From Corticibacter populi (GTDB lineage Bacteria; Pseudomonadota; Gammaproteobacteria; Burkholderiales; Burkholderiaceae_C), in contig NZ_SGWR01000001.1 in the NCBI RefSeq assembly GCF_004217315.1, forward strand, positions 1,178,001 through 1,242,000: a stretch of DNA of 64,000 nucleotides, written 5' to 3'. The first letter of the stretch is position 1. Every line of letters starts with the position of its first letter. The notes below the pieces were generated by a model. The model was not told the DNA's origin and searched no databases. It saw nothing but the letters and a program-made list of their open reading frames with translations. Made by a program: the position numbers and the translations under genes. This document shows, in pieces, positions 18,040 to 26,461 of this stretch.

Positions 18040-19263
18040 TCAGCGGTTGGCGCGTTCGAGCATCACTTGCAGCAGGATTTGCGCACCGCGGCCGATGTCG
18101 GCCGGGGGCGTGTACTCACGCACGTTGTGGCTGAGGCCATCGATGCTGGGCACGAAAATCATCGCGGTCGGGCAGACGCGCGCAAGCATTTGCGCATCGT
18201 GCCCAGCGCCACTGGGCAGCCGCAGCGTGGAGCAGCCGGCGGCGCGGGCATGCTGCTCCACGCTGTCGACCAGCGCCGGGTCGAACGCGACGGGGTCGAA
18301 GTCGGCCAGCGTCTCGGCTTCCAACTGCACGCCATGCTCCTGCGCGCATTGCGCTGCAAACGCGTGCAACTGCGCGCGCACCTGCGCCAGCGCGGCGGCA
18401 TCGGTGTTGCGCAGGTCCACGGTCATGCGCGCCTGCGCGGCGATGACGTTGACCAGGTTCGGCACCAGCTCCAGGCTGCCGACGGTGGCCAGTTGGCGCC
18501 CGCCGGTCTGCTCGGCCAGCTGATGGGCAAACGCAGCCGTGCGCATCGCCGCCATGCCGGCATCGGCGCGCAAGGCCATCGGCGTGGTGCCGGCATGGTT
18601 GGACTTGCCGGTGAACACCAGCCGCGTCCAGTAAATCCCTTGCACGCCCTCGACCACGCCGATCTGGATGCCTTGCTGATCGAGCACCGGGCCTTGTTCG
18701 ATGTGCAGCTCGAAATAGCTGTCGACCACCGGCTGGCCCACCGGCGCGCTGCCGGCGTAGCCGATGCGTGCCAGCTCATCGCCCAGCAATGGGCCATCGA
18801 CGGCGGGCGCCGCCAGCGCCTCGGCCAGCGGCAGGCCGCCGACGTAGACCAGGCTGCCCAGCATGTCGGGCTGAAAGCGCGAGCCTTCCTCATTGGTGAA
18901 AAAGGCCACAGCAATCGGGCGGCGCGGGCGCACGCCGGCATCCTTCAACGTGCGCACCACCTCCAGCCCGGCCAGCACGCCCAGGTTGCCGTCGTACAGG
19001 CCGCCGGTGCGCACGGTGTCGATGTGCGAGCCGCACATCACCGGCGGCAAGTCCTCGCTGCCGGCATAGGTGGCAATGCCGTTGCCGATGGCATCGATCT
19101 CCACCTGCATGCCCAGCGCGCGCATCTGCGCCACCGTCCAGTCGCGCCCGGCGCGGTCGGCATCGGTCAGCGCCAGGCGGTTGACGCCACCGCCCGGCAA
19201 GGCGCCGTGGGTTCCCAGTTCCAGCAGGCTGGCCACCAGCCGCTCGGTATTGATTTGCAGCAT
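18040..19263 (-). CDS. M20-family Zn-dependent N-carbamoyl-L-amino acid/allantoate-type amidohydrolase
   Basis: A 407-residue di-metal hydrolase of the HyuC/AllC branch, which removes carbamoyl groups from L-amino acids, ureidopropionate or allantoate. Metal ligands are visible as S-H-I-D-T-V (about residue 83), D-G-N-L-G-V (about 94), N-E-E-G-S-R-F (about 129), E-L-H-I-E-Q-G-P (about 194) and L-S-H-N-V-R-E-Y near the C-terminus. A dimerisation domain sits between. The ATG at 19263 begins right before the core; the longer upstream frame overlaps the neighbouring gene. It lies 10 bases after the ammonia-lyase stop, so the two are co-transcribed. Confidence 0.9.
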   Translation of the reverse strand: MLQINTERLVASLLELGTHGALPGGGVNRLALTDADRAGRDWTVAQMRALGMQVEIDAIGNGIATYAGSEDLPPVMCGSHIDTVRTGGLYDGNLGVLAGLEVVRTLKDAGVRPRRPIAVAFFTNEEGSRFQPDMLGSLVYVGGLPLAEALAAPAVDGPLLGDELARIGYAGSAPVGQPVVDSYFELHIEQGPVLDQQGIQIGVVEGVQGIYWTRLVFTGKSNHAGTTPMALRADAGMAAMRTAAFAHQLAEQTGGRQLATVGSLELVPNLVNVIAAQARMTVDLRNTDAAALAQVRAQLHAFAAQCAQEHGVQLEAETLADFDPVAFDPALVDSVEQHARAAGCSTLRLPSGAGHDAQMLARVCPTAMIFVPSIDGLSHNVREYTPPADIGRGAQILLQVMLERANR

Positions 19264-19273
19264 GGCAGGCTCC

Positions 19274-20536
19274 TCAATCCTGGTCAGCCACGGCATGGGC
19301 CGCGCGCAGGCTGGCGGCGGATTGGCCCACCAGTTGCTCATACAGCGCCGCGTCGGTATCGGCCTCGCTGCCGATGAAAAACAGGCGGCTGCCGGCATCG
19401 ATGCCCAGTTGCGCGCGCTGCTGCGGGTTTTGCGCGATGGCAATGGCCGCAGCCAGACCCGCCACGGCCGATTCGCCGGCCACCACCAGCGGGTCGCCCC
19501 GCTCGGGTGCGGCCAGCAGACGCATCGCCGCCACGGCGGCGGCGTCGTCGATCACGGCGAAGGCGTCGGCGCCCTGCTGCAGGATATCCCAGGCCAGGTG
19601 CGAGACCTCTCCGCAGGCCAGGCCCGCCATCAGCGTATCCAGATCGCCGCCGACCGCGGTGATCTGCTGCGCCAGCGCGCTCTGGTACAAGCAATCGGCC
19701 GCAACCGGCTCGACCACGATGAAGCGCGGGCGCCTCCCCGCGTGCGCGTGGGCACGCTCCCAGAACCAGCCGCACACGGCTGCCGCAAAGCCGCCCACCC
19801 CGGCCTGGATGAAAACGTGCGTGGGCCATTGCTGCCACTGCGTGGAGGCCTCCTCGACCATGCTCTGGTAGCCCTGCATCACGTCGCGCGGCACATCCAT
19901 GTAGCCGGGGTAGGAGGTGTCCGAGATCACGTGCCAGCCATGGTCAGCGGCCTGGCGATCGGCTTCACGCACGGAGTCATCGTAATTGCCATCGGTGCGC
20001 ACCACGCGCGCGCCAAACGCGGCGATGGCGCGCTGGCGGCCTTCGCTGACGGTGGCATGCACGAAGATCACGCACTGGCAGCCAAACATCTGCGCCCCCC
20101 AGGCGACCGAGCGGCCATGGTTGCCATCGGTCGCACAGGTCACCGTCACGCCCGCGCTGATGGCGCGCACTTCCGGCGTACCCAGTTCAGACAGGGCAAC
20201 CTCGCGGCCGAGTTGGCGACCCGCCACGCGGCAGAGCTGACGCGCCACCGCATAGGCGCCACCCAGCGCCTTGAAGCTGCCCAGGCCGAAGCGCCCGCCC
20301 TCGTCCTTGTAGTCGATGCGGGCCACGCCCAACTGGCGCGCCAGCGCCGGCAAGCTGCGCAGCGGCGTGGCGGCATAGCCCGGCCAGGCGGTGATGGCCG
20401 CCTGCGCGGTGGCCAACGCCCGACGGTTGAGGATGGCCTCGCGCCTGGGCCCATAGGCCTGCTGCGGCGCATGGGCGGGGTTGAGCAGCAACCTGGCCTG
20501 CAACGCAGGCAGGCCAGGGGAAGGGACAGTCTTCAT
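19274..20536 (-). CDS. Diaminopropionate ammonia-lyase (PLP enzyme)
   Basis: It converts 2,3-diaminopropionate to pyruvate and two ammonia. The 420 residues (family about 400) carry the PLP lysine at residue 89 in the hallmark R-F-G-L-G-S-F-K-A-L-G-G-A-Y, with Y-K-D-E upstream. Further marks are T-D-G-N-H-G-R-S-V-A-W near residue 137 and the glycine-rich Q-A-G-V-G-G-F-A-A-A near 243. E. coli YgeX is the reference member; it sits beside the M20 peptidase YgeY, as here. AAGG lies 12 bases before the ATG. Together with the carbamoylases it suggests breakdown of carbamoylated diaminopropionate. Confidence 0.93.
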   Translation of the reverse strand: MKTVPSPGLPALQARLLLNPAHAPQQAYGPRREAILNRRALATAQAAITAWPGYAATPLRSLPALARQLGVARIDYKDEGGRFGLGSFKALGGAYAVARQLCRVAGRQLGREVALSELGTPEVRAISAGVTVTCATDGNHGRSVAWGAQMFGCQCVIFVHATVSEGRQRAIAAFGARVVRTDGNYDDSVREADRQAADHGWHVISDTSYPGYMDVPRDVMQGYQSMVEEASTQWQQWPTHVFIQAGVGGFAAAVCGWFWERAHAHAGRRPRFIVVEPVAADCLYQSALAQQITAVGGDLDTLMAGLACGEVSHLAWDILQQGADAFAVIDDAAAVAAMRLLAAPERGDPLVVAGESAVAGLAAAIAIAQNPQQRAQLGIDAGSRLFFIGSEADTDAALYEQLVGQSAASLRAAHAVADQD

Positions 20537-20583
20537 ATCAAAAACCTTGTCAAAAAACGATCAGAAAAAAGGGAAAAGAGGCT

Positions 20584-21477
20584 TCAGGGCGCGGCTTCCA
20601 GGTCGCCCAGTTGCTGGTGCAGCGCTTCGATGCCCGCCAGACGCTGGCGGGTCGCACGCGGATCGCTCTGCGCCAGTGCCACGGCCATGTAATGGATCAG
20701 CGAGAACGCCGCCAGATGCGAGTCGAACAGGTGATGGCGCGGATTCGGGCAGCACAGGCTGGCATCGGCCAGCGTCACCAGGTCGGAGGCGGCGGTGTCG
20801 GTGATCAGCAACAGCCTGGCACCCTGCAGGCGCGCCGCCTGCATCCACGGCAGCAACTGGCTGGAGCGGCGCCGGAAGTCCATCACCACCAGCCAGTCAC
20901 CCTTGCGCAACTGGCCGAGCAGTTCGCTGGGGCGCGCAGCAGCGTCTCCCAGCAGGTACACGTCATTGCGCAGCTGCAGCCACAGCGCCTGCGCATAGGT
21001 CGCCAGTACATGGCTGGCGCGCAGACCCAGCACGAAGATGCGTTTGGCCTTGCGCACATGGGCGACCGCGGCATCGATCTGCGTCGGCGCCAATGCCGCC
21101 TGCAAGGCGGCGAGTTGCTGGGTTTGCAGGGCGATGTGCGCAGGCCAGGCGGCATCCGGCTGCCCCCCACTGCCGGACTTGCGCGCGGGCTTTTTACCGG
21201 ACGCTGGCGCGCTGCGCTCCAGCGGAGAATCACCCGGCTGCGCGCGCTGCTCGCGGCGCAATTCATGAAAGCTTTGGTAACCCAGCTTCTGGAAGAAGCG
21301 CGCCGCACCGGCTGGCGAGATCCCCGCCAGCGTCGCCAGCTCGCGCGCCGTGAAACCGGCCATCGAAAACCCGGGCTGCGTGAGCACCTGCGCGAGCTTG
21401 CGCTCGGAGTCGGACAACTGCGCCCAGTTCGCCTGGATGCGTTGTGGCAAGGCCGCGCTGGCGGACTTCGCGCTCAT
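20584..21477 (-). CDS. MurR/RpiR family transcriptional regulator (HTH-SIS)
   Basis: A 297-residue regulator. Residues about 10-85 form the RpiR helix-turn-helix (S-D-S-E-R-K-L-A, then T-A-R-E-L-A-T-L-A-G-I-S-P-A-G-A-A-R-F-F-Q-K-L-G-Y). A basic linker follows, then an SIS domain (about 140-260) with V-L-G-L-R-A-S-H and V-M-D-F-R-R-R. SIS domains bind phosphosugars in the founding members, but RpiR proteins next to amino acid genes are common. It is first in the minus-strand unit and divergent from the ABC transporter, so it probably controls both. An inverted repeat in the shared intergenic region is a good operator candidate. Confidence 0.9.
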   Translation of the reverse strand: MSAKSASAALPQRIQANWAQLSDSERKLAQVLTQPGFSMAGFTARELATLAGISPAGAARFFQKLGYQSFHELRREQRAQPGDSPLERSAPASGKKPARKSGSGGQPDAAWPAHIALQTQQLAALQAALAPTQIDAAVAHVRKAKRIFVLGLRASHVLATYAQALWLQLRNDVYLLGDAAARPSELLGQLRKGDWLVVMDFRRRSSQLLPWMQAARLQGARLLLITDTAASDLVTLADASLCCPNPRHHLFDSHLAAFSLIHYMAVALAQSDPRATRQRLAGIEALHQQLGDLEAAP

Positions 21478-21653
21478 GCTGCAACACTCCCGGATTCGGC
21501 AAACCCTGATTGCCCCATATTGGGGACACTCGCCCTTTTTTTGTGCATCACCTCTGCCAATGCACCGATATCGTCACAAAGCTTGGCGCTCGAAAACTTC
21601 ATTCGGCTCATCCAATCATGCTTCATCTGAACGCGCTCCATTAGAAATATTTA

Positions 21654-21677
21654 TTCCATTTTGAATGACAAATGGAA
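21654..21677. promoter_or_regulatory. Candidate operator (inverted repeat) between rpiR and the ABC transporter
   Basis: TTCCATTT and AAATGGAA form a perfect 8-base inverted repeat with an 8-base spacer. A second overlapping arrangement follows: TGGAA at 21673-21677 with TTCCA at 21684-21688. The repeated half-sites lie in an AT-rich patch between divergent promoters, the usual place for a local dimeric regulator such as the adjacent RpiR protein. Binding is inferred. Confidence 0.5.
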
Positions 21678-21747
21678 CACTCATTCCAATGGCAAGCACA
21701 TTCGATGCCAGGGAAAAGGGAGGGATCGGAGGCAAACCGGGGTGGTG

Positions 21748-21764
21748 TTGGCACAGGGCTTGCA
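21748..21764 (+). promoter_or_regulatory. Sigma-54 (-24/-12) promoter of the amino acid ABC transporter
   Basis: TTGGCACAGGGCTTGCA matches the sigma-54 consensus YTGGCACGRNNNTTGCW at every fixed position but one (A for G at position 8). The invariant GG and GC are 10 bases apart. Transcription would start near 21775, about 50 bases before the binding-protein ATG. This implies activation by an enhancer-binding protein such as NtrC; I see no clear NtrC dyad nearby. Confidence 0.7.
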
Positions 21765-21825
21765 TGAAGGCCCTCGTTCGTCTACCCCCTGTCAATCCCA
21801 TTACTCCCTGTTGGAAAGCACGACC

Positions 21826-22623
21826 ATGACATTCAAGCTCCCGTCTTCCCTTGCCTCCTTCGCCGCCGGCTGCCTGATGGCCTTGCCTATGGCGGCAGTC
21901 CATGCCGACGATTCGCTGGACAAGGTCCTCGCCAAGGGCAGCATCGCGATCGGCATCGCCGGCGACTTTCCTCCGTACGCCTTCGTCGGCCCCGACTTCA
22001 AGCCCCAGGGCCTGGAGATCGACCTGGCCAACTACGTGGCCGACAAACTCGGCGTCAAGCCCGATCTGGTGACGGTGACCAACCCCAACCGCATCCCCTA
22101 CCTGCAGACACGCCGCATCGACGTGATCATCTCCACGCTGGGCAAGAACCCCGAGCGTGAACAGGTGATCGACTTCGGCTCTGCCTATGCACCGTTCTTC
22201 CAGGCCGTCTACGGCCCGGCCAGCATGCACATCGCGGCCATCGGCGATCTGGCCGACAAGACCGCCGCCGTGACGCGCGGCACCATCCAGGACGACATCC
22301 TCACGCAGACCGCGCCGAAGTCCCTGCGCATCCAGCGCTTCGAGGACGATGCCTCGACCGTGCAGGCCTTCGTCTCCGGCCAGACCCAGCTGCTGGTGAC
22401 CGGCGTTTCGGTGGCCGACATGGTCATCAAGAACAATCCGCAACTCAAGGCCGAGTACAAGCTGCTGCTCAAGGATTCGCCCAACTTCATCGGCGTGCGC
22501 AAGGGCGAGACGGCGCTGAAGGAGCGGCTCAACGCCATCATCCTGGAAGCCAAGGAAAACGGCACGCTGGAGGCGCTGTCGCAAAAATGGCTGGGGCGCG
22601 ACACGGGCGAACTGCCTCTTTGA
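21826..22623 (+). CDS. Polar amino acid ABC transporter, periplasmic binding protein
   Basis: A 265-residue family 3 solute-binding protein. A Sec signal peptide (residues about 1-27, cleavage after V-H-A-D) precedes I-A-I-G-I-A-G-D-F-P-P-Y-A-F. L-E-I-D-L-A-N-Y-V-A and R-I-D-V-I-I-S-T-L-G-K-N-P-E-R follow, the usual ligand-binding landmarks. It lacks the exact D-x-T-x-R-P-E-R-x-x-x-x-D-F of glutamine-type members and has G-K-N-P-E-R-E-Q-V-I-D-F instead. It leads a transporter operon divergent from the diaminopropionate/carbamoylase genes, so the ligand may be a ureido or diamino acid. The ATG at 21826 has GGAAAG upstream. Confidence 0.9.
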   Translation: MTFKLPSSLASFAAGCLMALPMAAVHADDSLDKVLAKGSIAIGIAGDFPPYAFVGPDFKPQGLEIDLANYVADKLGVKPDLVTVTNPNRIPYLQTRRIDVIISTLGKNPEREQVIDFGSAYAPFFQAVYGPASMHIAAIGDLADKTAAVTRGTIQDDILTQTAPKSLRIQRFEDDASTVQAFVSGQTQLLVTGVSVADMVIKNNPQLKAEYKLLLKDSPNFIGVRKGETALKERLNAIILEAKENGTLEALSQKWLGRDTGELPL

Positions 22624-22799
22624 GCCCTTCGCTTTCAGCGTCCGGCTTTGAGCGCCTGGATTTCCACGGGCCTTGGAGGCGTTGAACGAGGCGCCTGAAA
22701 ACCGCGCCCAGTCACGCAGCTCCGGCCAGGGCGGCTGCGGCCACCGCAGTCGCCCCTCCCTTCCCGCGGCCCCCACCCGTCTCGCACACAGTCCATCCC

Positions 22800-23456
22800 A
22801 TGACCCTCGACTTCATGCCCGTTCTCGCGCAGTGGCCGATCCTCTTCAAAGGTCTGCTGCTGACCCTGTTGCTGACTGCCGTCGGCACGCCGCTGGGAGT
22901 GCTGCTGGGCATTGCCTGCGGCTGGCTGCGCATGCATGGCGTGCGGCCGGTGCGCCTGGTCGTCGGAGCCTTCATCGAGCTGATGCGCAACACACCATTC
23001 ATCATCCAGCTCTTCTTCATCTTCTTTGGCCTGCCGGCGCTGGGCCTCAAGCTCACGCCGCTCTCCGCCAGTCTGATCGCCATGACGCTGAACCTGGGCG
23101 CCTACAGCGCCGAGATCGTGCGTGCCGGCATGCGGGCCATGCCCAAGGGCCATGTGGAAGCGGCGCAAAGCCTGGCCCTGAACCGCTGGCAGGTGTTCCT
23201 CCACGTGGTGTTGCCGCCCTCGCTCAAGCGCGTCTGGCCAGCGCTGGTGAGCCAGATCATCCTGGTCATGCTCGGCACCTCGGTGTGCAGCCAGATATCG
23301 CTTGAGGAGATGACTTACAGCGCCAACCTGATTTCCAGCCGCACCTTCCGCAATTTCGAGGCGTACATCCTGGTAACGGCCGCCTACCTGGCGCTGGCCG
23401 TGCTGCTTCGCCACCTGCTCAACTGGGCCGGGCCGCGCTGGCTCTTTGGCCGCTGA
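22800..23456 (+). CDS. Amino acid ABC transporter permease (first of two)
   Basis: A 218-residue HisM/GlnP-type permease with four to five membrane helices (about 15-40, 55-75, 85-105, 180-205). It has the family EAA loop at about 110-140: E-A-A-Q-S-L-A-L-N-R-W-Q-V-F, then the V-L-P-P-S-L-K-R segment. The motif F-I-E-L-M-R-N-T-P-F-I-I-Q-L-F near residue 60 is diagnostic for polar amino acid permeases. The 176 bases between it and the binding protein gene hold nothing I can identify. It pairs with the next permease to form the membrane channel. Confidence 0.92.
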   Translation: MTLDFMPVLAQWPILFKGLLLTLLLTAVGTPLGVLLGIACGWLRMHGVRPVRLVVGAFIELMRNTPFIIQLFFIFFGLPALGLKLTPLSASLIAMTLNLGAYSAEIVRAGMRAMPKGHVEAAQSLALNRWQVFLHVVLPPSLKRVWPALVSQIILVMLGTSVCSQISLEEMTYSANLISSRTFRNFEAYILVTAAYLALAVLLRHLLNWAGPRWLFGR

Positions 23457-23480
23457 AGCCCGCCTGAAGGAGCACACACC

Positions 23481-24140
23481 ATGATGGACTTCCCCTTCTC
23501 CGCCATTGCCTGGCAACTGCTGCTGGCGTTTCGCTGGACCGTCGGCCTCTCGCTGATCGCCTTCTTCGGCGGCGGCCTGGTGGCCGCTCTGCTGCTGGTG
23601 GCACGCATCACCAACAAGCCCTGGCTCAACCGGATCATCGCCACCTACGTGCAGATCTTCCAGGGCACGCCGCTGCTGATGCAACTGTTCCTGACCTATT
23701 TCGGCCTGGCCATGCTGGGGTTGCAGACCTCGCCGCTGGTGGCCGCCGCCGTGTGCCTGACGCTCTACACCAGCGCCTTCCTGTGCGAGATCTGGCGCGG
23801 CTGCGTCGAAGCCATCCCCAAGGGCCAGTGGGAAGCCTCCAGCAGCCTGGCGCTCAACTACCTCGAGCAATTGCGCCACGTCATCCTGCCGCAAGCCGCG
23901 CGCATCGCCATGCCGCCCACGGCCGGCTTTCTGGTGCAGGTCATCAAGGGCACGGCGCTGGCCTCGGTGATCGGCTTCGTCGAGATCGCCAAGGCCGGCC
24001 AGATGATGTCCAACGTCACGCACAAACCCTTTCTGATCTATGGCTGCGTGGCGCTGCTGTACTTCGCGCTGTGCTACCCGATCTCGCTGTGGTCGCAGCA
24101 CCTCGAAGCGCGCCTGCACCGCTCCGCCCATGGCCACTGA
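23481..24140 (+). CDS. Amino acid ABC transporter permease (second of two)
   Basis: A 219-residue HisM/GlnP-type permease, homologous to the preceding gene. It has Q-I-F-Q-G-T-P-L-L-M-Q-L-F near residue 58 and the EAA loop W-E-A-S-S-S-L-A-L-N-Y near residue 118, followed by V-I-L-P-Q-A-A-R. AAGGAG lies 10 bases before the ATG, 24 bases after the first permease. Its TGA stop is part of a fold-back repeat that separates it from the ATPase gene, so the four genes can still be one transcript but with a structured spacer. Confidence 0.92.
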   Translation: MMDFPFSAIAWQLLLAFRWTVGLSLIAFFGGGLVAALLLVARITNKPWLNRIIATYVQIFQGTPLLMQLFLTYFGLAMLGLQTSPLVAAAVCLTLYTSAFLCEIWRGCVEAIPKGQWEASSSLALNYLEQLRHVILPQAARIAMPPTAGFLVQVIKGTALASVIGFVEIAKAGQMMSNVTHKPFLIYGCVALLYFALCYPISLWSQHLEARLHRSAHGH

Positions 24141-24274
24141 GAACCTGTTCACGATCTTTCCGAGGGTCACTCGGGAGGTCAAAAACGAAGTGGGCAAGAG
24201 GTCCGCCGCAGCCCGGACTGGATGTCTGCGCAAGGCGGGCAATGCAGCCCACGAGAAGAGCATGAACAGGTTCT
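24140..24274. repeat. Fold-back intergenic repeat, copy 2 (AGAACCTGTT ends)
   Basis: A 135-base element. The left end AGAACCTGTTCACGATCTTT and right end AACAGGTTCT form imperfect inverted repeats of about 30 bases, matching copies 1 and 3. The next bases GAGGGTCAC...GGAGGTCAAAA also match copy 1, so it is a shorter version of the same family; the central CTGCGGTTTGCGCC core is missing. It lies inside the ABC operon between permease and ATPase genes, and its first base is the last base of the permease stop. Confidence 0.8.
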
Positions 24275-24317
24275 GAGCCGCCACCACCGAATGATCGCCA
24301 CCACCCAAGAGACCACC

Positions 24318-25100
<783 letters not shown>

Positions 25101-25181
25101 CCCGCAGTCCCGAGGTTGCAGGGTGGCCGCGCCGTTGCCAAGGCGATGGCGCTGCGCGCCGATTCCCGCTAGAATTGGCCA

Positions 25182-25215
25182 TCGGGCCGTCCCCATGGGA
25201 CGGGCCGATTTTTTT
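25182..25215 (+). terminator. Intrinsic terminator of the amino acid ABC operon
   Basis: An 11-base-pair stem (TCGGGCCGTCC/GGACGGGCCGA, one mismatch) with a five-base loop is followed by seven T. It lies between the ATPase gene and guaC. It could also serve as an attenuator for guaC if the TAGAAT at 25170 were a promoter, but the spacing makes that unlikely. Confidence 0.85.
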
Positions 25216-25313
25216 CGTCCGTTTGCAGCCTCAGGGGCTGCCAAGCCGGGCGGTCCTCAGGCCAGCGCGCCCGCCAGCAAGGCGCCGCGCCGGTCCGCCT
25301 CTGGAGTATCCGA

Positions 25314-26285
25314 ATGCAGATTTTCGATTACGACAACATCCTGCTGCTGCCGCGCCAATGCCGCGTGCAAAGCCGCGCCGAGTGCAACACCAGCATCGAG
25401 TTGGGCGGGCGGCGCTTCCGCATTCCGGCCGTGCCGGCGAACATGAAGACGGTGGTCAATGAATCCATCTGCGAGTGGCTGGCGGCCAACGGCTACTTCT
25501 ACGTGATGCACCGCTTCGACATCGACAACCTGCAGTTCACCCGGACCATGCAGGACAAAGGCCTGTTCGCCTCGATCTCGCTGGGTGTCAAGAAGCCCGA
25601 CTACGCCACCGTCGATGCCATGGCCGAGGCCGGCATCACGCCCGAATACATCACCATCGACATTGCGCACGGCCACGCGGACTCGGTGCGCGACATGCTC
25701 GGCTACCTGAAACAGAAACTGCCCGGCGCCTTTCTGATTGCCGGCAATGTCGGCACGCCCGAAGCGGTGATCGACCTGGAGCGCTGGGGTGCCGACGCCA
25801 CCAAGATCGGCATCGGTCCCGGCAAGGTCTGCATCACCCGCCTCAAGACCGGCTTTGGCACCGGCGGCTGGCAGCTCTCGGCGCTCAAGTGGTGCGCGCG
25901 CGTGGCCACCAAGCCCATCATTGCCGATGGCGGCATCCGTTCGCATGGCGACATCGCCAAGAGCATCCGCTTTGGTGCCACCATGGTGATGATCGGCTCG
26001 CTGTTCGCCGGGCTGGAAGAATCGCCGGGCAAGACCGTGGAGGTCGATGGCGAACTCTTCAAGGAGTACTACGGCTCGGCCAGCGACTTCAACAAGGGCG
26101 AATACAAGCACGTCGAAGGCAAGCGCATCCTCGAGCCGGTACGCGGCTCGCTGGCGGGCACGCTCACCGAAATGGAACAGGACATCCAGAGCTCCATCAG
26201 CTATGCCGGCGGCACCGAACTGCTGGACATCCGCAAGGTCAACTACGTGGTGCTCGGCGGAGAGAACACGCAGGACTTGATGTAA
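25314..26285 (+). CDS. guaC: GMP reductase
   Basis: It reduces GMP to IMP and ammonia with NADPH, for recycling of guanine nucleotides. The 323 residues match the shorter GuaC type: N-x-K-T-V near residue 44, G-N-V-G-T-P near 145, and the catalytic Cys in [11 protein letters not shown] (about 170). [12 protein letters not shown] follows near 204 for phosphate binding. No CBS domains are present, which separates it from IMP dehydrogenase. GGAG precedes the ATG. Its TAA stop is continuous with fold-back repeat copy 3. Confidence 0.95.
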   Translation: MQIFDYDNILLLPRQCRVQSRAECNTSIELGGRRFRIPAVPANMKTVVNESICEWLAANGYFYVMHRFDIDNLQFTRTMQDKGLFASISLGVKKPDYATVDAMAEAGITPEYITIDIAHGHADSVRDMLGYLKQKLPGAFLIAGNVGTPEAVIDLERWGADATKIGIGPGKVCITRLKTGFGTGGWQLSALKWCARVATKPIIADGGIRSHGDIAKSIRFGATMVMIGSLFAGLEESPGKTVEVDGELFKEYYGSASDFNKGEYKHVEGKRILEPVRGSLAGTLTEMEQDIQSSISYAGGTELLDIRKVNYVVLGGENTQDLM

Positions 26286-26447
26286 AAACCTGTTCACAAT
26301 CTCTCCCGTGGTCGTGTGAAGTCGGTCTCGGGCGGCCTGCCGCGTTGCCAATCCTCGCGATACCACCCGGTATCGCTGCGGTTTGCGCCTTGCAGCCCAT
26401 CCCGATCCGCCTTCACACACCTCACGCAGAGATCATAAACAGGTTCT
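26285..26447. repeat. Fold-back intergenic repeat, copy 3 (AGAACCTGTT ends)
   Basis: A 163-base element whose arms pair over about 50 bases: the left end starts AAAACCTGTTCACAATCTCT and the reverse complement of the right end starts AGAACCTGTTTATGATCTCT, with further matches through a shared GTGTGAAG. The centre holds a small hairpin GATACC/GGTATC flanked by the same AATCCTCGC and CTGCGGTTTGCGCCTTGCA blocks as copy 1, although the stem sequence itself differs. It starts at the last base of the guaC stop and reaches within 15 bases of the convergent isomerase gene. Confidence 0.8.
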
Positions 26448-26461
26448 AAGCCGGCGGCGGC

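Noticed and set aside
25170..25175. TAGAAT as a guaC promoter
   Set aside because: Transcription from it would begin inside the terminator stem at 25182. The terminator is better explained as the end of the ABC operon.
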